The notes under the pieces were generated by a model. It ran no database searches. It was not told the DNA's origin and worked only from the letters and a program-made list of their open reading frames with translations. A program made the translations under genes and the position numbers. Source: Hymenobacter sp. PAMC 26628 (GTDB lineage: Bacteria; Bacteroidota; Bacteroidia; Cytophagales; Hymenobacteraceae). From it: DNA of 64,000 nucleotides. This document shows positions 15,813 to 27,026 of this stretch, piece after piece. The stretch covers positions 3,534,001 through 3,598,000 of the forward strand of contig NZ_CP014304.1 in assembly GCF_001562275.1 (NCBI RefSeq), given 5' to 3'. Numbering within the stretch: position 1 is the stretch's first letter; the number at the start of each line of letters is the position of its first letter.

Positions 15813-17450
15813 ATGAATCGTCGTTTATTCCTTCGCACCGGCGCGCTGGCCAGCGCTGCCGTTTCCGCGCTCACGCTAGCTGGCTGCTCCACCGCCCCGT
15901 CCACCCCTGCGCAAACCGACCCGGCCGCTGCGGGCCCCGCCGGCGTGCCCGGATCCTTCGCCCTGCACGAGGCCACCGTGGCCGACTTGCAGCAACACAT
16001 GCAGTCGGGCAAGTACACCGCCCGGGCCCTGTGCGAGCAGTACCTGAAGCGCATCGAAGAAGTAAACACCAAGGGCCCCAACCTGCGCGCCGTCATCGAA
16101 ACCAACCCCGACGCCCTGAAACTGGCTGAGACACTCGACGCCGAGCGCAAGGCCGGCAAGGTGCGGGGGCCCCTGCACGGCATTCCGGTGCTCATTAAAG
16201 ACAACATTGACACCGGCGACCAGCAGCAAACCACCGCCGGCTCGCTGGCCCTGGCCGGCCACAGGGCCGCGCAGGATGCCTTCATCATCAAGCAGCTGCG
16301 CGCCGCCGGGGCCGTGGTGCTGGGCAAAACCAACCTCAGCGAGTGGGCCAATTTCCGGTCGTCGCGCTCGACCAGCGGCTGGAGCAGCCGCGGCGGCCAA
16401 ACCAAAAACCCCTACGTGCTCGACCGCACGCCCAGCGGCTCCAGCGCGGGCTCGGGGGCAGCCGCGGCGGCCAACCTGTGCGCCGTGGCCATCGGCACCG
16501 AAACCGACGGCTCGGTGGTGTCGCCCAGCTCGGTGAACGGCTTGGTGGGCCTCAAGCCCACCGTGGGGCTACTCAGCCGCACGGGCATCATCCCCATCTC
16601 GGCCACCCAGGACACGGCCGGCCCCATGGCCCGCACCGTGCGCGACGCCGCCCTGCTGCTGGCCGCCCTCACCGGCGAAGATGCCGCCGATGCCGCCACC
16701 AAAGGCAGCGCCGCTCACGCCCAGGCCGACTACACCAAATACCTGGACGTAAATGCGTTAAAAGGCAAGCGCTTGGGCGTGGAGAAGTCGCACCTTACCG
16801 GCACCTCGCCCGCCATTGCGCTCATGCAGCGAGCCGTAGCGGCCCTGAAAGCGCAGGGCGCGACGGTGGTGGAAGTAGAAGTGGCCAAGCCCATCGGGGC
16901 CCTCGGCGAGGCCGAATTTCAGGTGCTGCTCTACGAGTTCAAGGCTGGGCTGAACCAGTACCTGGCCGGGGCGGGGGCCCCAGTAAAAACGTTGGCCGAC
17001 GTCATCGCCTTCAACACCCAACACGCCGCGCAGGCCATGCCTTTCTTCCAGCAGGAAACGCTGGAGCTGGCCCAAAAAACCGACGGCCTGGCCAGCGCCA
17101 AGTACCGCGCAGCCCTGGTCCGCTCGCAGGGCGGCGCCCGCAAAATATTAGATAACGTTATGAAAACCAACCGGCTCGACGCCATCATCGGCATTACTAC
17201 TGGCCCGGCGGGCTGCATCGATTTGGTGAACGGCGACTACTCTTCGGGCCTCGATTTTTCGTCGCCCGCGGCCATGGCCGGCTACCCGCACCTCACCGTG
17301 CCCATGGGCCAGGCGCACGGCCTGCCGGTGGGCCTCTCGCTGGTGGGCCCTGCCTGGGCCGAGGGGCCCCTGCTGGGCCTGGGCTACGCCTACGAGCAAG
17401 CCACCAAGCTGCGCCGGGCCCCCGAGCTGCGGGGCCCCCTGGCGGGGTAG
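15813..17450 (+). CDS. Amidase (amidase signature family), exported lipoprotein
   Basis: A 545-residue protein from the ATG of MNRRLFLRTGALASAAVS, a twin-arginine-like signal followed by a lipobox (LTLAGC). The amidase signature enzyme core is complete: the catalytic lysine in HGIPVLIKDNIDT, the cis-Ser region TPSGSSAGSGAAAAANL, and TETDGSVVSPSSVNGLVGLKPT. It hydrolyses an amide bond, probably in the periplasm; related proteins act on peptide amides. An ORF start at 15699 is upstream of the signal and rejected. Confidence 0.93.
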   Translation: MNRRLFLRTGALASAAVSALTLAGCSTAPSTPAQTDPAAAGPAGVPGSFALHEATVADLQQHMQSGKYTARALCEQYLKRIEEVNTKGPNLRAVIETNPDALKLAETLDAERKAGKVRGPLHGIPVLIKDNIDTGDQQQTTAGSLALAGHRAAQDAFIIKQLRAAGAVVLGKTNLSEWANFRSSRSTSGWSSRGGQTKNPYVLDRTPSGSSAGSGAAAAANLCAVAIGTETDGSVVSPSSVNGLVGLKPTVGLLSRTGIIPISATQDTAGPMARTVRDAALLLAALTGEDAADAATKGSAAHAQADYTKYLDVNALKGKRLGVEKSHLTGTSPAIALMQRAVAALKAQGATVVEVEVAKPIGALGEAEFQVLLYEFKAGLNQYLAGAGAPVKTLADVIAFNTQHAAQAMPFFQQETLELAQKTDGLASAKYRAALVRSQGGARKILDNVMKTNRLDAIIGITTGPAGCIDLVNGDYSSGLDFSSPAAMAGYPHLTVPMGQAHGLPVGLSLVGPAWAEGPLLGLGYAYEQATKLRRAPELRGPLAG

Positions 17451-17505
17451 CGGCGGGGCCGATGATGATCAGAGCATAAAACTCACTTTCAATGCGGACC
17501 CGTCC

Positions 17506-17943
17506 TCAGGCCGGCAGGTTGTCCAGGTCGCGCAGGTCCTGGGGGCGGCCGGTGGCCCGCTTGGTGGCCCGCAACGCTTCCAAACCAATGTAGCGCACCG
17601 GCACGTCGGCAAATTGAAGTTGCAGGCTACCGGCCAGGCAATCGTCGAAGCTTACCCCCAAAACCTGGGTCATCAAGTCTACCCAGCCCCCGCCGGCGGC
17701 AAAGGAGAGGAAATTGGGCACGGTCGTAAAGTCCAGTTCCTCAAATTCGCCCTGCTCGTAACCGTAGCGTTCCAGGGCCCGCACGATGCGCCGGGCATTA
17801 GGGGCCGTGGGGCGCACCAGCAAATCGAGGACGCCGGTGGTGCGAGGGAAGCCGTGCGCAATCACCGCGTAGCCGCCCACAACCACGTAATCAACGTTTT
17901 CCTCGTAAAATAGGCGCAGCAGACTTAAGTACTCTTCTTCCAT
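17506..17943 (-). CDS. Nucleotidyltransferase-fold protein (AbiEii/MNT-like)
   Basis: A 145-residue protein from the ATG of MEEEYLSLLRLF. VDYVVVGGYAVIAHGFPRTTG is the GG(x)A…H loop of minimal nucleotidyltransferases such as the DUF6036/AbiEii group. The acidic pair after TTG is unusual: V38-L-D40, where most relatives have D-x-D, so metal binding may be weakened. The small same-strand gene upstream overlaps it by 53 bases. Relatives serve as toxin or antitoxin components. Function here is not established. Confidence 0.78.
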   Translation of the reverse strand: MEEEYLSLLRLFYEENVDYVVVGGYAVIAHGFPRTTGVLDLLVRPTAPNARRIVRALERYGYEQGEFEELDFTTVPNFLSFAAGGGWVDLMTQVLGVSFDDCLAGSLQLQFADVPVRYIGLEALRATKRATGRPQDLRDLDNLPA

Positions 17944-18115
17944 TGGGCGAGGTGGCGCGGGTCGGATTGGCCGGGTTGGCCGCGTAAATGGCGCGGGCCT
18001 GCCGGTTGAGCCGCACAGCCAGGGCCAGCCGCTCATACGGCGTCAGGCCCCAGTAGTAGCGGCGCTGTAAGTCGTCGAGCAGGGCTTTGTCGCGGGTTTT
18101 GAAGACGGGGTGCAT
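17891..18115 (-). CDS. Small protein overlapping the nucleotidyltransferase gene
   Basis: A 74-residue protein from the ATG of MHPVFKTRDKALLDDL. It contains YYWGLTPYERLALAVRLNRQARAIY, a helical segment. Its last 53 bases overlap the nucleotidyltransferase gene in another frame, so the two are probably cotranslated. It could be a partner or antitoxin. I do not recognise a family. Confidence 0.5.
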   Translation of the reverse strand: MHPVFKTRDKALLDDLQRRYYWGLTPYERLALAVRLNRQARAIYAANPANPTRATSPNGRRVLKSAAPILRGKR

Positions 18116-18188
18116 CGGAGTGGGCCAGCGTAGTTTCCAGCCGGAAGATACGCTTCGTTGCCCGTTGCCAGCCAATTTTTGACCCCGC

Positions 18189-19601
18189 TCACAGCCGCGC
18201 CCGCACCTGGCGCAGCACGCGCTCCATCTCGTTGCGGATGTCGCCGCTGTCGGCGATGTGGTTGTTGTTCAAGAAGGTGAAGGCCAGCAGGCGGCCGCTC
18301 TTGGTGCGCAGGTAGCCGCTGAGGTTGGTATTGTTGGACAGCGAGCCAGTTTTGCCCCACACCCAGGGCCCCGCGGCGTCGTAGTAGCGCTTGCGCAGCG
18401 TGCCCTGGCGCCCGCCGGCGGCCAGCAGGCTCAGCAGGCGGGGCTCGGGCACCTCCTTGTGCAGCTGGAGGAGCAGCGCCTCCAGGGTGCGGGGTGTGAC
18501 GAGGTTTTGGCGCGAGAGGCCCGAGCCGTCGGCCCACGCCACGGGGTCGGGCAAGGCGCCCAGGTATTGCTTGCGCACGTACCGAATCACGCGCTGGGTG
18601 CTGAGCGAATCGTGGGGCCCCACGGCAGTGCTGGCCATCAGCAAGAGCTGCTCAGCCAGGAAGTTGTCGCTCACGCGCAGCATCCGGCGGTAGAGGCTGT
18701 CCACGGGCAGGCCGCGCAGGGTGCGCACCACGTCGGTGGGGCGCGGGCGCCAGGGGGCCCCCACCAGCGGCCGCCGCAGCGTGTCGCCGAGCAGGCGCAG
18801 CGTGAAGGCCCGGCTGGTACGAAATGGCACTTCGTCGATCCACTTTTTATTGAACGGCGCCACCACGTAGAAGCGGTTCTCGTCCAGGGCCCGAATCACG
18901 TGGGTATCGGCGTCAATATTTGGCGTGCGCAGCACAGCCGGCACGGGCCCCGTGAGCGGCGCAAAATACTGGGGCCGCACGCGCAGCCGGCTGGGCACCC
19001 GGCCCGCGGGCGGCACGGCATAGAAGCGCACGGTGTGCCCGTAAATCGGGAACGCCCCGCGCTCGGGCTGGAAGTAGTAGCCAAAATCGTCCCAGGGCCA
19101 GCCGGGGCCGTAGGGCGCGGAGCAGGCAATGTCGCAGCTGGCGAGCAGGCCGGGCGCTTTCTGCAAAAACGCGAAGGCGCGGCGGCTGGGCACGTCGCCG
19201 TGCAGAAAAGTCGGGTCGCCGGTGCCCTGGAAAAACAGCGTGTCGCCGCGGCTGAAATAGCGCAGGCTGGGCAGCGAGTCGGGCAGCAGCTTCAGGCCAG
19301 CATAAAGACTGAACAGCTTCATGTTGCTGGCCGGCGCGAAGTACTTGGTTTCGTTTTGGGCAAACAGCACCTGGCCCGAATCGGCATCGGCTAGCACCAG
19401 GCCCACCATATGGGGCCGCAGCACGGCCGAGCTATCGAGCAGATTGCGCAGCCAGGGCAGCTTTTCGGCGCCGGGCGGCGGAGCGGCGGCCGGCGTTTTG
19501 TCGGGGGCCTGGGCGCAGGCCGTGAGCTGGGTGGCGCCTAGCGCCAGCAGCAGCAGGAAATAGAGCGGGCGGAATAGCACGAGCGGAAACCTATGCAGCA
19601 T
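18189..19601 (-). CDS. dacB: D-alanyl-D-alanine carboxypeptidase/endopeptidase (PBP4-type)
   Basis: A 470-residue lipoprotein (lipobox LTAC, C29). The penicillin-binding motifs are present: SxxK as S92-N-M-K95, SxN as SDN in RRMLRVSDNFLAEQLLL, and KTG in VWGKTGSLSNN. The long insert between the first and second motifs fits family S13 (PBP4/DacB). It trims or cleaves peptidoglycan cross-links in the periplasm. A TAGCTTTG -7 box lies 21 bases upstream. Confidence 0.94.
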   Translation of the reverse strand: MLHRFPLVLFRPLYFLLLLALGATQLTACAQAPDKTPAAAPPPGAEKLPWLRNLLDSSAVLRPHMVGLVLADADSGQVLFAQNETKYFAPASNMKLFSLYAGLKLLPDSLPSLRYFSRGDTLFFQGTGDPTFLHGDVPSRRAFAFLQKAPGLLASCDIACSAPYGPGWPWDDFGYYFQPERGAFPIYGHTVRFYAVPPAGRVPSRLRVRPQYFAPLTGPVPAVLRTPNIDADTHVIRALDENRFYVVAPFNKKWIDEVPFRTSRAFTLRLLGDTLRRPLVGAPWRPRPTDVVRTLRGLPVDSLYRRMLRVSDNFLAEQLLLMASTAVGPHDSLSTQRVIRYVRKQYLGALPDPVAWADGSGLSRQNLVTPRTLEALLLQLHKEVPEPRLLSLLAAGGRQGTLRKRYYDAAGPWVWGKTGSLSNNTNLSGYLRTKSGRLLAFTFLNNNHIADSGDIRNEMERVLRQVRARL

Positions 19602-19621
19602 TTGGAGCCACGGCGGTTAGG

Positions 19622-19629
19622 CAAAGCTA
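19622..19629 (-). promoter_or_regulatory. Putative -7 box TAGCTTTG for dacB
   Basis: Exact TAnnTTTG match on the reverse strand, 20 bases before the dacB start. Confidence 0.55.
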
Positions 19630-19713
19630 ACTTGTGGGGCCCTGCTACTGCCGCAGCCCACGCCCAAAAGCCGTAGCCGACGTACTAAGCCTGCTACCCT
19701 GTAGCTTCGCCCC

Positions 19714-20800
19714 ATGCTAAAACGCCTTCACCTTCGCAATTTTACCGTTTTCGCCGATGCCGATTTTGAGTTTGGGCCGGGGCTGAATGTGATAGTGGGC
19801 GCAAATGGGACGGGCAAAAGCCACGTGCTGAAGGCAGCGTATGCTATGATATATGGCGCATTAGATTGGATTCGAGAAAATAAAATTGATAAAATAACTG
19901 GACAACTGGTAGCTCAAAGCGACTCGAATACTGTAGCGCATCCCGATACAGGAAACAAATTCAAAAAGATTTTTCAAACAGTCGATTTTAAACTAGGCGA
20001 ATTAATTCGACGCAGTATCAATGTGTCCGAAATTATGACAGGTGTAGGCATAGAAATAAAATATCCTCATGGGTTAGTCATTACCTCTGTGGGTTTCACG
20101 TCTGATGGTTCAACTGCAATTATTAATTTACTGGATAAAATATATGAAAATATTAATTTTTTATACCCTATTTTAATTCCAGCCAAAGAAGTTTTAACGC
20201 TAGGGTGGCTACTAGCTTTATATGACCGTCGAGAAATACCGATTGATGAAGTTTACCCAGACCTATTGAAACTATTAATGGGGCCACCTCTGAGACGCCC
20301 CGAGCCAGTTCACATTGTAGAGCGGTTGCAAAAGCTTATCGGCGGAAAAGTGGATGAAGAGGGGGGACGCTTCTACCTTTTTACAACTGAATTGCCTAAA
20401 ATGGAAATGAATATGGTAGCCGAGGGAATGCGCAAATTTGCCACCCTTTACAAGCTACTTGCTAACGGTACTCTTACACCCGAAACCACCCTGTTTTGGG
20501 ACGAGCCCGAAGCGAATTTAAACCCGGCCTTGTTGAAAGAAATGGCGGCGGTGTTGGCCGAATTGGCGCGGGCGGGCTTTCAAATTATATTAGCCACGCA
20601 CAGCTTATTTTTGATGAAAGAACTGCATATTCTTTCGCAGAAGCAGCCGCTGCCAGTGCGGTATTTTGGGCTTTACACTGGCGAAAATGGCGGTACGCAA
20701 GTGGAAACCACCGACAATTTTATGCAATTACAACACGTGGCGGCCCTGGATGCAGAATTAGCGCAAACGTTCGATTTTGAAGATGCCTTAGATCAGGATT

Positions 20801-20817
<17 letters not shown>
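19714..20817 (+). CDS. AAA/ABC-type ATPase (AAA_15/AAA_21, OLD-like), lower GC
   Basis: A 367-residue protein. Walker A is GANGTGKS at 29-36; Walker B is TLFWDEPEANLNP at about 257-269; the H-loop is ATHS at about 293. The opening MLKRLHLRNFTVFADADFEF is typical of RecF/OLD-like SMC ATPases. The middle (about 45-190) is strikingly A/T-rich and poorly conserved. It overlaps the next gene by 17 bases, which implies a two-gene operon. Such ATPases often drive a nuclease partner in phage defence; that role is inferred here. Confidence 0.88.
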
Positions 20818-23138
<2,321 letters not shown>

Positions 23139-23141
23139 GTT

Positions 23142-23170
23142 GTAGCGCGGACTCGCAGAGTCCACGCTAC
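23142..23170. repeat. GTAGC…GCTAC palindrome, copy 2 (likely pyrG terminator)
   Basis: GTAGCGCGGACTC and GAGTCCACGCTAC pair with one mismatch, followed by six T residues. It starts 4 bases after the pyrG stop. It resembles the palindrome at 2133-2160. Confidence 0.75.
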
Positions 23171-23203
23171 TTTTTTGCCCCGCGCCATCGGCGGGGGGCG
23201 CCG

Positions 23204-23211
23204 TACCTTTG
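23204..23211 (+). promoter_or_regulatory. Putative -7 box TACCTTTG for yidC
   Basis: Exact consensus match, 23 bases before the yidC ATG. Confidence 0.6.
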
Positions 23212-23234
23212 CGCATCGTTTCACAGTTACGTTA

Positions 23235-25049
23235 ATGGATAAAAATTCCGCCACCGGCCTATTTCTCATATCGGCCCTGATTCTGGTATACTTGTTCTTC
23301 TTCAGCCCCAAACAGGCCGACGTTGAAAAAGCCAAAAAGCAAGAAGCCGCCACGGCCGCCGCCCGCACTGCCACCCAGCCCGCCGCGGGGGCCCCAGCCG
23401 CCGCCGCCGTGCCCGCCGGCCTCGCCCCCGACGCGCCGCTCGACTCCGCTGCTGGCCCAGTGCAGGCCGTGACGCTGCAAAACGCCGACCTCACCATTAC
23501 GCTTTCCTCCCGCGGGGGCCGCGTGACGGCCGTGCGCCTGAACAAGTACAAGACCTTCTTCGGCAAGCCGCTGAACCTGCTTGATGCCCAAAGCGCCCGC
23601 CTCGACACGCGCTTCCGCACCGTGGACGGCAAAACGATTCGCTTCTCGGACCTCAACTTCCAGCCCTCGGCCGTGACCACGGCGGGCCCGGCCCAGCGCG
23701 TGAGCTTCACAGCGGCGGTGGCCGGCGGCACCATTGTGCAGACCTACAGCCTGCCCGCCGACAGCTACGAGCTGGCCTACGACCTGCGCTTCAACGGCCT
23801 GGAGCGCACCGTGGCCCAGGAGCCGCTCACCTTCACGTTCCTCGACCGGGTGCGCCAGACCGAGCAGGACCTGAAGCAGAACCGCAACCACTCCACCATC
23901 AACCACTACTCGGCCGCCGGCAGCCACACGGCCCTAGCTGAAGCCAGCGAGAAGCCCGAGGAAAGCAAGGCCGAGGGCCCCGTGAAGTGGGCCGCCCACA
24001 AGCACGACTTCTTTGTGGCCGGCCTCATTGCCGACGGCCAGCCGTTCAGCAGCGGCGCCTTCAACACGGCCGTGCCCGATGCCAACGACTCGACGTTCAT
24101 CAAAACCATGAGCACCACGCTCACCCTGCCGGTGGCCGAGGTGGAGCAGGGCCGCGGCCATTTCCGCTACTTCTTCGGGCCCAATTCGTTCAACTTGCTC
24201 CAAGGCGTGGCCCCGGGCTTTGACCGCAACGTGTACCTGGGCTGGGGCCTGTTCCGGTGGGTGAACCAGTTCATCATCCTGCCGGTGTTCCACTTCCTGG
24301 CCCAGTACATCAGCAACTACGGCATCATCATCGCGCTGCTGGTGCTGCTCATCAAGCTGGTTACCTGGCCCCTGACGTACAAAACCTACGAGAGCCAGGC
24401 CCGCATGAAGGTGCTGAAGCCGGAGATTGACGCCATCAAGGAGAAGATTGGCGACGACCCCACCAAGGTGCAGCAGGAGACGATGAAGCTCTACTCCACC
24501 TTCGGGGTGAGCCCGCTCAACGGCTGCGTGCCCACGCTGCTCACGCTGCCCATTCTGTTCGCTATGTTCCAGTTCTTCCCCAACGCCATCGAGCTGCGGC
24601 AAGAGCATTTCCTGTGGGCCAAGGACCTGAGCAGCTACGACGTGTTTGCCAAGCTGCCCTTCTTCGTGAAGTGGTACGGCGACCACGTGTCCATGTTCAC
24701 GCTGATGATGACGGCCTCTACTCTGCTCATGACCTGGCAGAGCAACCAAGTGAACACGGCCATGCAGGGCCCCATGAAGTTCTACAGCTACTTGATGCCC
24801 ATCATCTTCCTGTTCGTGCTGAACAGCTTCGCCGCGGGCCTTACCTGGTACTACTTCGTGTCGAACGTCATCACTTTCGCCCAGCAGGCCATCACCAAAA
24901 CGTTCGTGGACGACACCAAGATTCGCGCCCAGCTCGAAGCCAACAAGGTGAAGAACAAGGACAAGAAGCCCACCGGCTTCCAGGCCCGCATCGCCGAAGC
25001 CATGAAGGCCTCGCAGGAGCGCGAAGCCCAAGGCAAGAAGAAATCTTAA
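23235..25049 (+). CDS. yidC: Membrane protein insertase YidC
   Basis: A 604-residue protein from the ATG of MDKNSATGLFLISALIL (TM1). A large periplasmic beta domain spans about 60-340. The insertase core follows: YGIIIALLVLLIKLVTWPLTYKTYESQARMK, the cytoplasmic helical hairpin, and STFGVSPLNGCVPTLLTLPILFAMFQFFP. It inserts inner-membrane proteins with or without Sec. The upstream in-frame start at 23175 overlaps the promoter and is rejected. The C-terminal tail is lysine-rich, as usual for ribosome contact. Confidence 0.97.
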   Translation: MDKNSATGLFLISALILVYLFFFSPKQADVEKAKKQEAATAAARTATQPAAGAPAAAAVPAGLAPDAPLDSAAGPVQAVTLQNADLTITLSSRGGRVTAVRLNKYKTFFGKPLNLLDAQSARLDTRFRTVDGKTIRFSDLNFQPSAVTTAGPAQRVSFTAAVAGGTIVQTYSLPADSYELAYDLRFNGLERTVAQEPLTFTFLDRVRQTEQDLKQNRNHSTINHYSAAGSHTALAEASEKPEESKAEGPVKWAAHKHDFFVAGLIADGQPFSSGAFNTAVPDANDSTFIKTMSTTLTLPVAEVEQGRGHFRYFFGPNSFNLLQGVAPGFDRNVYLGWGLFRWVNQFIILPVFHFLAQYISNYGIIIALLVLLIKLVTWPLTYKTYESQARMKVLKPEIDAIKEKIGDDPTKVQQETMKLYSTFGVSPLNGCVPTLLTLPILFAMFQFFPNAIELRQEHFLWAKDLSSYDVFAKLPFFVKWYGDHVSMFTLMMTASTLLMTWQSNQVNTAMQGPMKFYSYLMPIIFLFVLNSFAAGLTWYYFVSNVITFAQQAITKTFVDDTKIRAQLEANKVKNKDKKPTGFQARIAEAMKASQEREAQGKKKS

Positions 25050-25236
25050 CCACGGATTTATCGGATTGGGCGGATTCGTCGGATTTCGGGGACGATTCCC
25101 TATTGGTTTTGTCCATCAAAAAAGGCCACTCATCGAGTGGCCTTTTTGTTGGGCTTTGGGGAGCAACTCGCCCCGGGGCCCCACTCAATCGTCCCCGAAA
25201 TCCGATGAATCCGCCCAATCCGATAAATCCGTGGTT
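25048..25236. repeat. 50-bp near-perfect inverted repeat enclosing a terminator (family C, copy 1)
   Basis: Arms at 25048-25097 and 25187-25236 match in 49 of 50 bases (ends AACCACGGATTTATCGG). The left arm overlaps the yidC stop and the right arm ends 4 bases before the stop of the convergent peptide-binding gene. The centre holds a hairpin terminator. A diverged element with the same plan is at 37969-38177. Confidence 0.85.
25117..25148. terminator. Terminator inside the family C repeat
   Basis: AAAAAAGGCCACTC and GAGTGGCCTTTTT form a hairpin with A and T runs on both sides, suited to stop transcription from both convergent genes. Confidence 0.85.
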
Positions 25237-25240
25237 CAGA

Positions 25241-26914
25241 CTACTTTTTCCACACGCTTTCCAGCAACAGCTGGTTCATGGGATTGGCTTTGAGGCCGCG
25301 CACGTTGTTCTGGCTCAGGCGAATCAGCTCGTCGTAGTAGAGGCTGATGACGGGGGCTTCGGCCACCACGAGGCGGTCCATTTGCTGGTAGAGGGCCGTG
25401 CGCTGGGCCGCGTCCTGGGTGCGGATGGCCTGGTCGTAGAGCCGGTCGTAGGCGGCGCTTTTAAAATGGGTTTTGTCGGGGCCCGCGGGGCTGAAGTTGG
25501 GGCTGTAGAACAGGGCCAGGTAGTTTTCCGCGTCGGGGTAGTCGCCGAGCCAGCTTTTAGCGAAGAAGGCGGCCCGGCCGTTGTCCACCAACTCCTGCTG
25601 GGCCGCCGACTGGTTGATGTCGACCTGCACCTGGATGCCCACGTTGGCCCACTGCTTCTGCAGGTACTCGCCGATTTCCTTGCGCTCGGCCACCGTGCTC
25701 AGGCGCAGGCGCAGCGGGCGCCGGGGGCCCCAGCCGGCGGCCCGCAGCAGGGCCCGCGCCTTGGCGGGCTGGTAGTCGTAGCCCGGCACCAGGGCTTGCG
25801 AAAACGAAGGCAGCGCCGCCGGCACGAAGCCCGACGTGCCGGGCTGGCCCACGTGGTTCAGCATATAAGCCGTCATTTCGGGCTTGTTCAGGGCCCAGGA
25901 CAGGGCCTGGCGCACGCGCACGTCGCGCAGGGCGCGGCCCTGCACCGCCTGCTCGCCGGTGAGGTGGGTGCTGTCGAGCTGAATGCCGAGGTACTCGGTG
26001 TTCAGGTACGGCACTTTTTGCACTGTGAACTTGCCCCGAAAATCGGCCCGCACGGTGCCGTCGCGGTTCATCACCAAATCGCGCGAGCCCTCGCGGATGC
26101 CCGACAGGAAATCGAGCTTGCCCTGCATGAAGGTGAGGAATTCCGTCTTGCGGTCGGCGATGAAGCTGATGGCCACCGCGTCGAGGTAGGGCAGCTGGCG
26201 CCCCCGGGCGTCGCGGCGCCAGTAATGCGGATTCTTCTGGTACAGCAGCACGTTGCCCTCATCCCAGAGCCGGAACTGGAAGGGCCCTGTGCCCACCGGG
26301 TGCTCCCGGAAGTCTTTGCCGTACTTGGCCACGGCCTCGTGGGGCACCACGTAGGCGTAGTGCATGGTGAGGATGCCCAGGAACGGGATGAACGGCGCTT
26401 TAAGGTGGACGCGCAGCGTGGAGTCGTTCACGGCCACGAAGCAGGTGTCGCTGGGGGCCCCATCGGGCTTCTCCAGCACCTTGCCCCGGAAAATCCAGCC
26501 GCCGGTGCTGGCCGTGGCGGGGTCGAGGATGCGCTTAAAGGAGTACACAAAGTCGTGGGCCGTGACGACCCGGCCCTTACCGCCGGGGAAAACCTCGCTG
26601 TCGTGAAAGCGCACGCCCGGCCGCAGCACGAACGTGTAGAGCCGCCCGTCGGGCGACACGGTGTAGCGCCGGGCCAGCGCCGGGGCCAGCTGCAACGTCG
26701 AATCCAGGGCTACCAGCCCGTTATACAGCTGCTCGTCGGCCCAGCGGTTGGCCTGGTTGCGGGCAAAGGCGGGGTCGAGCGAGGTGAGGGCCTCGGGCTG
26801 GTTGTAACGGAACACGCGGCGCTCGTCAGGGGCCGACGCGCCGGGGCCCTGGCAGCCCGCCAGGGCTTCGGCGCCGGCTAAAAACACGGCCCAGGGGCCC
26901 CAAAAACGCCGCAT
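25241..26914 (-). CDS. ABC transporter substrate-binding lipoprotein (peptide/SBP_bac_5)
   Basis: A 557-residue lipoprotein (signal with GAEALAGC). RVFRYNQPEALTSLDPAFARNQANRWADEQLYNGLVAL and GRVVTAHDFVYSFKRILDP are typical of family 5 solute-binding proteins (DppA/OppA). It binds peptides or similar solutes outside the inner membrane for an ABC importer. No permease or ATPase gene is beside it, so partners must lie elsewhere. A TACCTTTG -7 box is present 30 bases upstream. Confidence 0.93.
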   Translation of the reverse strand: MRRFWGPWAVFLAGAEALAGCQGPGASAPDERRVFRYNQPEALTSLDPAFARNQANRWADEQLYNGLVALDSTLQLAPALARRYTVSPDGRLYTFVLRPGVRFHDSEVFPGGKGRVVTAHDFVYSFKRILDPATASTGGWIFRGKVLEKPDGAPSDTCFVAVNDSTLRVHLKAPFIPFLGILTMHYAYVVPHEAVAKYGKDFREHPVGTGPFQFRLWDEGNVLLYQKNPHYWRRDARGRQLPYLDAVAISFIADRKTEFLTFMQGKLDFLSGIREGSRDLVMNRDGTVRADFRGKFTVQKVPYLNTEYLGIQLDSTHLTGEQAVQGRALRDVRVRQALSWALNKPEMTAYMLNHVGQPGTSGFVPAALPSFSQALVPGYDYQPAKARALLRAAGWGPRRPLRLRLSTVAERKEIGEYLQKQWANVGIQVQVDINQSAAQQELVDNGRAAFFAKSWLGDYPDAENYLALFYSPNFSPAGPDKTHFKSAAYDRLYDQAIRTQDAAQRTALYQQMDRLVVAEAPVISLYYDELIRLSQNNVRGLKANPMNQLLLESVWKK

Positions 26915-26944
26915 ACGAACAGAAATGAGCTAGGCTTGTTCGGG

Positions 26945-26952
26945 CAAAGGTA
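26945..26952 (-). promoter_or_regulatory. Putative -7 box TACCTTTG for the peptide-binding gene
   Basis: Exact consensus match on the reverse strand, 30 bases before the start at 26914. Confidence 0.55.
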
Positions 26953-27026
26953 ACGGAAGCCCGGCCGGGCTTCCCACCCCGCTCATCCCCCCTTTTTCAC
27001 GTTCTCACATTCCCCACGCCAAAGCA

